A stretch of DNA of 64,000 bases. Source: Phaeotremella fagi (lineage: Eukaryota > Basidiomycota > Tremellomycetes > Tremellales > Phaeotremellaceae). The position numbers were made by a program, and so were the translations under genes. The notes under the pieces were generated by a model. That model saw nothing but the letters and a program-made list of their open reading frames with translations, had not been told where the DNA came from and did not search any database. The stretch lies in assembly GCA_001599715.1 (NCBI GenBank), contig BCHU01000005.1, positions 1,116,001 to 1,180,000 on the forward strand. The letters run 5' to 3'. Shown here one piece after another: positions 34,044 to 43,264 of the stretch (within the stretch, counting starts at the first letter, position 1; the number at the start of each line of letters is the position of its first letter).

Positions 34044-34597
34044 TCATAGACCACCACTTGTCCCACTACTCTCCTCGGCTAATTTATCCATCAACTCAAA
34101 GAAGAAACTCATTTCTGCACCATTAGAAGGAAGAGCGTCCCCAGTGACGAAGGCTGGTTCATTTCTAAACATCGCACCTTTGAGTACCAACTCTTTACTA
34201 AAATCAGAATTCGATATTTCATCTTCTATAACCTTGAAACGCATCTTATCACCCTGACTGAAATTGAATTGAGAAAGACTGATTCTCTTACTCGAATCTT
34301 CACTAACTGAGATCCAAAGGGTTGTTCGGGTTTACACTTACTTCGATCACTTTGTTCGAAAGTGAAATGTTTTTTGGACCAAGGGTAATTGGATTGATCG
34401 GGAAGAATCGAAGGTTGATCTGGAGTGAGTAACTGGTATTGATGATTATCTCTGTCTCTGGTGATATCATCATCGAAGAGTCGGTAGGGAGAACTTGATG
34501 CTGAGTGAATGAGAATTCATTCCCCTTGACCTTTTAGGTTGGATCGATATTTACAGGATAGATTGGAATCCTGAAAGGCAGTTTTCTCACCGTTCAT
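34044..34597 (-). CDS. Hypothetical protein
   Basis: 154 aa from exons 34555-34597, 34342-34500 and 34044-34306. The second intron is only 35 nt (GTAAGT...CTCAG). The junction restores SDRISEDSSKRISLSQFNF in one frame with the downstream FSQGDKMRFKVIEDEISNS. The C-terminal half (ELVLKGAMFRNEPAFVTGDA, then EMSFFFELMDKLAEESS) looks globular and acidic; the N-terminal half is disordered and rich in Asp, Gln and Pro. An intron-like GTAAGAG...TTTCAG inside the last exon was not used because it breaks the frame. No family recognised. Confidence 0.58.
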
Positions 34598-35263
34598 GAT
34601 TTGATTGTTAGGGTCTGTTTAAATGGAGATTTCGGTGAAGTGATTTGATATACTAAAGAATATCTTGAATTGGACTGATTATCAGGTGAATGAAGAGAGA
34701 AAGGGGAAAAGCAACTACAGAGAAAACTCTTTCTTCGAGAAGAGTATAAGAAGACCAGCCTGTCGGAGTGGAAGTCCTCTTGCCATCTTTCATCTGAAAG
34801 GATTGTCAATCACGACATTTCACCCATTCTACCAGGCTTACCTTTGTCGGTATAACCGTCATAGAGATACAGTAATAACGATGCACTGCACATTTATTTC
34901 TTCTTCGAGTCAATGGCAAGTCATTAGGGGTTAAATATCTCAGAATGCCACTCCATCACAACTTCTGATGCTTTCTGATCGATAGACGTTGGATCTGATC
35001 TGTCATTCACCTAAAACACAACTCCCGCTAGAGCTCAATCCTTCATTTTGCTCATCAGTGTCCATTTAGTCCCGATTTTGAAACAAGATCATGTACACGA
35101 TCAAAGGATCGATAGAACTTCCATTGAAAGTTGACAAAAAAGATAAGATAACAAACCCCACTCATCGACGAGAAGCCAACCCCGTCCTGATGCAAACAAA
35201 CACAAACACAGGTCATTAACATTTGCATAAAAATCCTAAATCCCTTGAAAATCCAAATTCCAT
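34598..35263. other. Intergenic between unknown gene and FUM1
   Basis: Promoter of the upstream unknown gene and FUM1 3' flank. The ORF at 34665-34934 has no coding character. Confidence 0.55.
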
Positions 35264-37142
35264 CTAAAGCTTTGGTGGTTCATCAGGTGCAAGCATGACT
35301 AAAACGAAGAAACATCAGTATCATCCGCAACTGCAAGAAAAGTGAAGACTTACGTTCTGGTCTAACTTTCTCATCGAATTCTTCGGCTGTGAGGAGTCCT
35401 GAATCGAGAGTTGATTGTTTAAGACTATGGGGGTTTCAGTTACTTTTCAATCCACGAGGAGATGTTAACTGACGTTAGACCCTTTTTGTGAGCGTTCTTT
35501 GCGATCTTGGCGACGTCTGAAATTTTGTCAGGTTGCATTTCATTTCCAGAGATTCTGTAACTCACCATCGTAACCGAGAGTCGAGTTAAGACATGTAGCC
35601 CTAAGAGTCATCAGAGCTAGACCAAACAACCGAAACCTCTTGAAAGACCAACTACTCACAACATCAAACTCTCGTTCATGATCTGGTTAATCTTCTTCTC
35701 GTTAGCCTTGATGCCGACGACACAGTTCTTCGTGAAACTTCTAGATCCATCTGCAAGAAGACGAATGGATTGTAAAAGGTTTTTGATGAGGACAGGTTTG
35801 AAGACGTTCAATTCGAATTGACCGTATGAACCTGCGACTGAGATGGTGGTGTTGTTACCCATAACTTGGGCTGCTACCATGGTAAGAGCTTCACATTGGG
35901 TTGGGTTGACTCTGAAGGTGATATGAGTTCATATTCGATATTAGTAATATCATGGACTCACTTTCCGGGCATGATGGATGATCCTGGTTCGTTCTCTGGT
36001 AACTCAAGTTCACCTAGACCACATCTTGGTCCTGAACCGAGGTATCTGATATCGTTGGCGATCTTCATCAACGATACGGCAACGACGTTGAGGGCACCGG
36101 ATGCCTCTACGATGGCATCGTGGGCAGCCAGAGCTTCGAACTGCGACGATGAGTAGATGTTCTTGCGTTGAATCAAGATCTGCTTACCTTGTTGGGAGCA
36201 GTGATGAACTCGTAACCAGTGATCTTTGAGATCTCAGCAGCGACTTTCTCGTCGAACCCTTTGTAGGTGTTCAAACCCTATAAACAGTGAGTTGGGTTCT
36301 GCGAACGCACCGAACGTTTCAACTCACGGTTCCAACGGCAGTACCACCTTGAGCCAACATACTCAAATTCTTCAAAGTACCCTTAACTCTCTCGATACCT
36401 CTCTCAACTTGAGTAACGTAACCACTGAATTCTTGACCGAGCGTAAGTGGTGTAGCATCTTGTAAATGGGTTCTACCGATTTTGATAATGTTTTCGAAAG
36501 ATTTTCTCTTTTCTTCAAGAGCGTCGTGTAATTCTTGAAGAGCTGGGACAAGGGAGGAGTTGATCTCAACAACGGCAGAGACGTGCATAGCGGTTGGGAA
36601 GCTGGATCATATCGTCAACATTATTCCATATTATTAACAGTAAACAATTGCTCACGTATCGTTAGAACTTTGACTCATGTTAACGTGGTCATTAGGATGA
36701 ACAGGTTTTTTTGAACCTAATTCACCACCCATCAATTCGATAGCTCTGTTACTGATGACTTCGTTGACGTTCATGTTAGTCTGAGTTCCTGAACCAGTTT
36801 GGAAAACGACCAAAGGGAATTCATCGATGAGTTTACCGGAGATAACTTCGTCTGCTGCCTTTGAAATGTTTTCAGCGACGTCTTTTGGTAAGCCATAAAT
36901 GACGTTGACATGGGCAGCTGCCTTTTTGAGTACACCAAAAGCTTTGATTAATGGTGGTGGCATTCTTTCGGTTGGTCCACCTGGGAGGAAAGTGTTAGCA
37001 GCGAGCGGGGTGATATTTTGATTGACTTACCGATATCAAAGTTTTGAAGTGAACGTTGAGTTTGGGCACCCCAGTATCTATCAGCTGGGACTTGTAGATC
37101 ACCGAAAGTGTCTTTCTCTTTACGATATTTTTGTTCTGACAT
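35264..37142 (-). CDS. FUM1: Fumarate hydratase class II
   Basis: Reversible hydration of fumarate to malate in the TCA cycle. Ten exons: 37031-37142, 36656-36980, 36328-36601, 36188-36277, 35962-36140, 35660-35911, 35566-35600, 35474-35516, 35354-35424, 35264-35298; 471 aa. Marks: [75 protein letters not shown] and the family signature [13 protein letters not shown], split by an intron after GK. From the ATG at 37142 there is no mitochondrial presequence; the protein starts right at the conserved domain. A longer transcript or an upstream exon would be needed for a mitochondrial form. Confidence 0.93.
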
Positions 37143-37593
37143 TATGGAAGTTGAAGTGAAAGTACGGGTTGACGAGAGGGAGATAGGTTGACGTGGTAGC
37201 TAGGGTGTGGTGTGGAATGTTAATGTATTATTATATACACGAATATAGGTATACTTACTCTTGATACTGATTTTAAGAATACTTTTGACATGAGAAAGAG
37301 ATAGGATGGATAAGTGGGATTGTGGTATGTGGTATGTGGTACTGGATATGATATCAACTGACTACACTTAGACTTAACTTTTAACTCACAACAGCTACGT
37401 TTGCTATTCGGGCGCAAACGGAATTTCGGCTTTCTCGGATATAGGTTGGTGATGGTAATGACGTGTAGTAGTAGCTTGATAAGACATTGGACGCGCGTGT
37501 TTTCTAATGTTGGCAATAACACTCTTACGCTGACTACTGTTATCACAATCTTTACTTACCTGTATCTATAGCTTGCTTGTATAAATACCTATA
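37143..37593. other. Divergent promoter region of FUM1 and ECO1
   Basis: A minus-strand frame at 37220-37546 was considered as a FUM1 presequence but does not join it. Holds ACGCGCGT at 37491-37498, an MCB-like site about 100 bp upstream of ECO1. Confidence 0.5.
37491..37498. promoter_or_regulatory. MCB-like ACGCGCGT upstream of ECO1
   Basis: Contains both ACGCG and CGCGT, the halves of the MCB core, about 100 bp upstream of the ECO1 ATG. ECO1 acts in S phase, so G1/S control would make sense; inference only. Confidence 0.35.
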
Positions 37594-38901
37594 ATGGAGG
37601 TACAAAGGTAAGCTCACGAAGCTACACTAATACTTATTATACTCTTCAGACCAATCGTACGAAGAACCTATGGCAAATCACGTCCATCCACATCCACATC
37701 TAACAACTCATCTCTATTCAATCCAATCTCATCCTCATCCCCCTCTCACTCCTATCCAACAACTTCATCTTCACCACCAACTTCATCAATCATAACCCCA
37801 AGAACCTCTCCCCGAAGACATCCTTCCAAATCTCCAACTTCACCTACGAAACAACTACCCAAAAACAATCTAAAACCTTTACCCATCTCAAAACCTCAAA
37901 CCCAAGGGAATTTAAATTCATTTTTCGTTCCGTTAAGCAAAAAACGACCTTTGCAACAAATAAATCAAAATATCAAATCCAACCCCAACCCCCACCCCGT
38001 CCCCAAAAACAAACTCACTCAACTCCATTTAACCCATTTACCGCTTCTTCAAACTTGTCAGGAATGTTTGATGTCCTATGTCAGAGGTGGGGAAGATGAT
38101 TTTTTACATGAGAAACATCATTCGAGGGTTGTCAGTGGGATACCTTGGGATGGGTTGGGTGGTGGGAAAGGTAAATCTAGAGATTTGGGGTGGAGGGTGA
38201 TTGAGGATAATGTTTGTTTTGGGGTGGGTGGGAAAGGGAGGATTTTGGTTGTGGACGGTAGTCATGGGGGTAGTAAAGTAAGTTCTTTGACATGGTCATA
38301 CTAATTCAGATGACAGTTGAACGAAATCCTATCAACAGTAGATACAGTCTTATCATCGCCCCCACTCCCAACCCCAATCCTTGATCAATGCAAAATATAT
38401 CTCTTCGTCACCTCATCACCACCCCCACCTTCAACTTCAAACAGAATAAAGAAAAAGTTTAAAACAGACCAAAAACCAAGAGAACGTATTGTCAGTGTAG
38501 TCGTTGCACAGGGTATTAAATGGGGTATGAGAGTGATTGATTCGGATGAAATCAAAAATCTTGAATCGGTGGTTGAAAGTGGTGGAGGTGTGGTTTGCGA
38601 GTAAGTCCCCTCTCCCCCTCTCTCTATAAATAAACAAAGAGCTTAACAAAACGCTAGTCCGAAACCATTAAAAACATCTTTAGGGATACACAGAATCTTC
38701 ACCATCCCATCCTACAGATCTAACAAACTCATCTCAAAGTTGTTAGATCAATCTTGTGTACATACCGTTTACGGATGTACGTTCAACCCTGCGAACGGCG
38801 AGATCGCTTTTAGTCAGCCTACGGATTCGGGATTCAAGGTTATGCGAAACTGGGGGAAAGGGAATATCAGGATTTTCGTTGATGATGAATCTCAGTTGTA
38901 G
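37594..38901 (+). CDS. ECO1: Cohesin acetyltransferase Eco1
   Basis: Acetylates Smc3 to establish sister-chromatid cohesion behind the replication fork. Exons 37594-37607, 37650-38277, 38317-38600, 38658-38901; 389 aa. Order: disordered Ser/Thr/Pro-rich N-terminus, a PCNA-binding PIP box QGNLNSFF (residues 90-97, fits QxxLxxFF), a C2H2 zinc finger (TCQECLMSY...HEKHH), then the acetyltransferase part: GIHRIFTIPSYRSNKLISKL for acetyl-CoA, TFNPANGEIAFSQPTDSGFK and a C-terminal NWGKGNIRIFVDDE. The IRRIWV-type strand is changed to IHRIFT. The assignment rests on the zinc finger plus FSQPT motif and is strong. Confidence 0.9.
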
Positions 38902-39096
38902 GTGGGTGCTGGGTCATAGTAGGGAGATCTAAATGGATCTCGTCATATCTCATTTTCATTTGGATGTAATTGGACATTGATGACCCTTGAATGCAAAGAA
39001 ACTTGATTTGCATAAAACTACCGAATGGCATGAGTAATAAATCATCGTCTCCAGCACCCCCATAGACAATCCATCAAACCGACCTCACCAATCTCA

Positions 39097-41861
39097 TCAG
39101 TCGACATCATCCATAGTAGGTGAATCCTTGATCAAACCATTCCCATTGCCGTTCCCATTCCCATTGGGATTAAGATTACCATTCAAACCATTAACGCGAT
39201 TAAGTGAAATGTTCATTCCGGCATCACCAAAATTTGAGTTCGAGTTACCAGCACCTGACACTGACGCTGTCGCTGGCGCGCCAGGATTCCCAACCCTCTT
39301 GGAATTCTGTTTCGCAGCGACAATCCGTCGAACCCTCTCCATAGTATTCTCATCAGCCCCATAATCGTTTCTAGTCTTTTCCAAAGCCGGTAAAATCTTT
39401 TCAAACTCTAATTGGACTTTACGGATTTCTTGGAAATTCTCTTCCAACTTGGGGTTGGTTGCACCGTTGGTGGAGGAAAGAACTTGATTGACAGCGGTTG
39501 ATAATTGATTAACTTGATCTTTGATTAGACCGTAGTTTATGTGTAGGTGGATTGAGGCTAGGTCACTTTTGGAGAAACCGTTCGTGGTGTTGCTGTTGCC
39601 GTTACCGTTGCCATTTGGTAGTTGGGATCGAGAAGTTTGATTCGAGACGACTGGATTGCTCGATGTTGAGGCTGTAGCGGTGGAGGTGGCCGATCGATTC
39701 GCTGAGGCTGGTAATGGTTTAACCGGTCTTGGTGTGTTACTGGAAACGACGGTGTTGGGTGTTGGTTTCAGATTGTTCGGAAGAGGTAGATGGGTCGGGA
39801 ATGGAATCGTTTTATTTCCATTCGGTGAAGACATTGCCTGATATTTGGTTAGATCAGGATAAACATGATTCTGAGTGATGAGATCACCCACCTCGATCTT
39901 TGCGTTTGCGACCAGTATTTCTAAATCTTTGCAATGAAGAATCGCAGCCAATTGCTCCTCTCGAAGTTCGTATTGTCTGATGATACTCTTTAAACGTTCT
40001 CGAGTTCTATACAAGTTCGAATTTAGCTCAATTAACACCAAAAAGAATAGAGATAAACTTACACAATTTCAAGTATCTCTTCCAGTGAATCCAATGCACT
40101 ACGGACCGTTAGTCAAATCGATTCAATGTAAACACCAAAACCCACTCTTTCGTGTTAGTCGGCCAATGCTTTTCCAGTTTCTTGGTAAATTCAACTGGGA
40201 AATTGGTCTAAAGGGGTAATCAGTACCTACCATTCAGATAGTCATCTGAAAAGTCACAACTTACAGGTAAATCTTCCGTTAAATCAGTCAATTCAAAAAC
40301 GGCAATTTCATCTTTATCCCTCATATCCAATTCTTCAGGTGTCATATCTTCATTCAAAACTTTCCCGTAAAGTGTGAAAACGAATTTCGGTAAACCTTCA
40401 ACATCGATTTTGGGGACTGGATTCGCGACATTGTTGTTATTGGTATCTTTTTTACCCTTCCCTTTCCCCTTTTTACCACTGTTATTGTTTTTATTGGTAT
40501 TCGATGTTTGTGCGTTGGCAGGATTTTCAGAAAGTGCCGTGTAAGCAGCTAAAGCTTCTTCATAACTACTTTCTGCCATCTTCTCCGTCCAAGATTTGAA
40601 CAAATTTCGTAACTTTGATTTCCTTGATATACGAAACCAAAGATCGGTTCGATATCTCGATGAAACAGTTATCAAGATCTCTGTTGGTTGTTCGTTCTTT
40701 GGTTTAGGATTGTATGGGGAGAGTTTGGGGACTGTTGTAGATTTCGGTGGTTCTTGGTGAGGTGAACGAAGTGGTTTGACATATTGCTGGACGGTTTCTT
40801 CGAGATCTTTCATTCGAGTTTCTAGTTTCTTTTGATCTTCTTTAGCCGTGTTTCGTTCCTGTCATTGGAATGTGAGAATTATGTGGTATTCTGTAGTACG
40901 GAACTACTTACTTTGAGCAACGCCCTCGAGATGTCTTCATACCGTTTCTTCTCAGCCATAGCTTTGTCGAGTTGACCTTTGACTACCAAATCAGTCCATC
41001 CATCACAAATTTGTAACTCACCTTCCAAAGTCTTCGCTTGCCACAGTCCGTGAAGCTTGGTTTCTCGTAATTGCCTATGTTTTTTATCGGTAATCTTCAC
41101 ATTGTCAGCTCGAACGAACTGGTAGCATTGAGAGAAGGATTCACCATTTCGGCCAATTTCGTTTGCAACGCTTTGAAAGGTTCGTTACTCGTCTCTACCT
41201 CTTCAAAGGCAGCCAACGCCTCTCGGTAACTTTCTGCGACTAATTGTCAGAAAACGGTCCTAGTGTCACACTCACCTATAGCTTTTCTCTGTTCCTCCTC
41301 GTCAACAGTTGCCTTTGTAACCTGAGACGGTACATCGTTCTGTTGTTGAGAGTTCGTAGCTGTTTGTTCAGGAGGATTCTCCTTTTGTCGTTTATCACTT
41401 CCAACCTGTGACGACTTGAGCATCCTCATTTTGTCTTCTATCCTCGCAACCTCCGATTGATTCGTGACGATTTCCTCAATTTTCTCCTCGACCTTAACCC
41501 TAACATCAGTGTCTTTATTCATAGAATCAATCTCTACAGCCATCTGAAAAGAATTGATCAAATCGTTCATAGCTTCATCGTTCAGTTTACCACCGAAAAA
41601 CATTTCAGATTTGATCTTGGCGATTTTAACTTCATCTTTCTCCATGACTGCCTCGGATAACGGCATGATATGATTTTCCATTTGATTCTTGATGACTTCT
41701 AAAAAAGCTTTTTCTTGGGGATTCGATGAATTGATTTTGGACGCTAGATCTGACATTGCTTGGTTGAAAGTTGCAGAGTTGATCGGACCCCCAATGATAT
41801 TTGTCAACTTTTTTGACAAGTCGGTCTCGAAAGAGACTTCATTGGATTTATATTTCGGCAT
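39097..41861 (-). CDS. Taxilin-like coiled-coil protein with embedded SUMO-like domain
   Basis: 808 aa, eight exons: 41276-41861, 41145-41239, 41022-41094, 40912-40982, 40265-40858, 40146-40207, 40063-40098, 39097-40006. Order: helical N-terminus; taxilin-like coiled coil (FEEVETSNEPFKALQTKLAE, ITDKKHRQLRETKLH, AMAEKKRYEDISRALLKERN); a ubiquitin/SUMO-type region starting ILITVSSRYRTDLWFRISRK, interrupted by a Lys/Gly/Asn low-complexity loop, and finishing KVLNEDMTPEELDMRDKDEI; then a second taxilin-like helix (RERLKSIIRQYELREEQL, HCKDLEILVANAKI); and a Ser/Asn/Gly-rich tail. Donors such as the GTAAGT at 40264 were chosen because they alone join the frames. Taxilins act in membrane traffic; the role here is unknown. 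The start is the first ATG after the stop of the neighbouring gene. Confidence 0.75.
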
Positions 41862-41924
41862 TGGAGCTACGACTTTGTGTGGATCGATCAAGCAGATGTC
41901 AGGGAATTCTTCGTTTTGATTCCT

Positions 41925-42889
41925 TCAAGGAGAGTAGATTTCAACGATGAAGTCTGTTGTATCGCACGAGACGAGCGTAGAGAAGTTTTCGGGGAAGGAG
42001 ATTGTAGATGGAACGACCACACCTGGTGGAAATCTGTATGTCGCTTTTTCACCAGGATGAAATCTTTCAGCGTAAGCTCCCAAGACACTGATAGCTGCTG
42101 ACCAAAGTGTGTGACTGTCCAAGTATACCAATGGAAAATATTTGATAGCTGGAGCTGGACCAGAGAGAAAAAGTCCTGAGAAATCGTTACCCGCTAAAAC
42201 AACTGAATCTGACGGTATGAAATCGAACTGCAGCGGTGGGACTGAAGATATAACACCAGTTTTCGCGATGTCAGCGATGCTACTAGGTAATTGAAGGAGA
42301 AGGAGGTGATTGATGTATTTAGTCAAGAAGGCGATTGGAAACGGAGTCGTCGTTGGATCAAACGCCAAAACTTCTCTTGATAAATCTGCACCAAAGATTT
42401 GTTTAGGTATCGGTGTTGGACATTCAAATGAGAAAGGAAGATTGAATGCTTTACCGATGGTACGTCGACGTTGAACTCTGAGTTTTGCGATTTGTTCAAT
42501 ATCCCATGTCTCGATTAACTTCTCGATTTCTGCTTTATCGTATTCTATTAACCACTTTGATCTGGCTGCTAATGATTCTTTGAACAGAGGAGTTTTTGGA
42601 TCGTTGACCCCAAATTAATTTATTTTCGGACTGTGGCCGGTTTGGGTTCTTGACGACTGATGTTGAAAGTCGTCGATAGGAACGGAGAGGATTTTTATTG
42701 GGAGACTCGTGTGATTGGAGATGAAGTTTCAGAAGCTCATGATTGATGTTTGAGCTATTGAGTTTGGTAGTTAGATCATGTATTGAATGAAGAAAGAGAA
42801 TAGGTGATAATTGAACGAAAGAAGAGGTAGAAGAAGGAGTAGAATAAAGATGATTGTGGATGGTGCTGATCAAGAAGTTGCTGCTCGAG
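41925..42889 (-). CDS. Hypothetical, possibly mitochondrial protein; 5' part unresolved
   Basis: The 3' part (41925 to about 42600) is a long clear frame without ATG: TPLFKESLAARSKWLIEYDK, LRVQRRRTIGKAFNLPFSFE, a hydrophobic stretch ending KYINHLLLLQLPSSI, and a beta-rich end YRFPPGVVVPSTISFP to a TGA at 41925. Upstream, a second frame (about 42603-42889) reads RSYRRLSTSVVKNPNRPQSE, presequence-like. The two frames differ by one nucleotide near 42603; no good intron links them (a 31-nt GTCAAC...AAAG candidate is weak). The first exon is not placed; a CTAAC branch point and CAG acceptor at about 42889 suggest one further upstream, possibly near 43050. No family recognised. Its stop lies 63 bp before the next gene's ATG, in the same frame. 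Confidence 0.45.
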
Positions 42890-43264
42890 ACAGTCGTTAG
42901 ATTTTGGTCTGACCAAAGTAGCGGAGTGTAGGGAGAACTCCGTGGCAGCGGTTAGGCGTCTTAGAGTGATCACATTTGTCTCTGACACGCACGCCTAACC
43001 TGACGCATCCTCGCATCTAGCAGCATCATCATTCGGCACGACCTTGGAAGCATTGCTGTGGTTGAGATACATAACGACAGTTAAAGCAAAGTAAATAGAA
43101 CATCTATCTATCATTCACTGTATATCTTATATTCATATATCATCTCAACTGTATTCCCAATAGATACATTCTATCTCAAATCAAATCAACCCAGAACAAA
43201 CCTGTAGCCCCCTTTCTCCCTCACACCTTGAACTCTACCCCCTACAACCCTCACAGCAACCAAC
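42890..43264. other. Upstream region of DNM1 and of the unresolved minus-strand gene
   Basis: Divergent region. May hold the missing first exon of the minus-strand gene (a short ATG-led stretch ending in CAG/GTTAGG around 42955-43055). Pyrimidine-rich before DNM1. Confidence 0.35.

Noticed and set aside
34262..34295. Intron-like GTAAGAG...TTTCAG inside the last exon of the gene at 34044-34597
   Set aside because: Removing it breaks a frame that is otherwise continuous and protein-like.
37220..37546. Possible FUM1 mitochondrial presequence upstream
   Set aside because: Frame closes before FUM1 and no donor/acceptor pair was found that joins it.
41119..41144. 26-nt intron in the coiled-coil gene (GTGAAT...ACCAG)
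   Set aside because: Too short; extending to the AAG at 41095 gives a 50-nt intron with a CTGAC branch point and better protein (EMITDKKHR).
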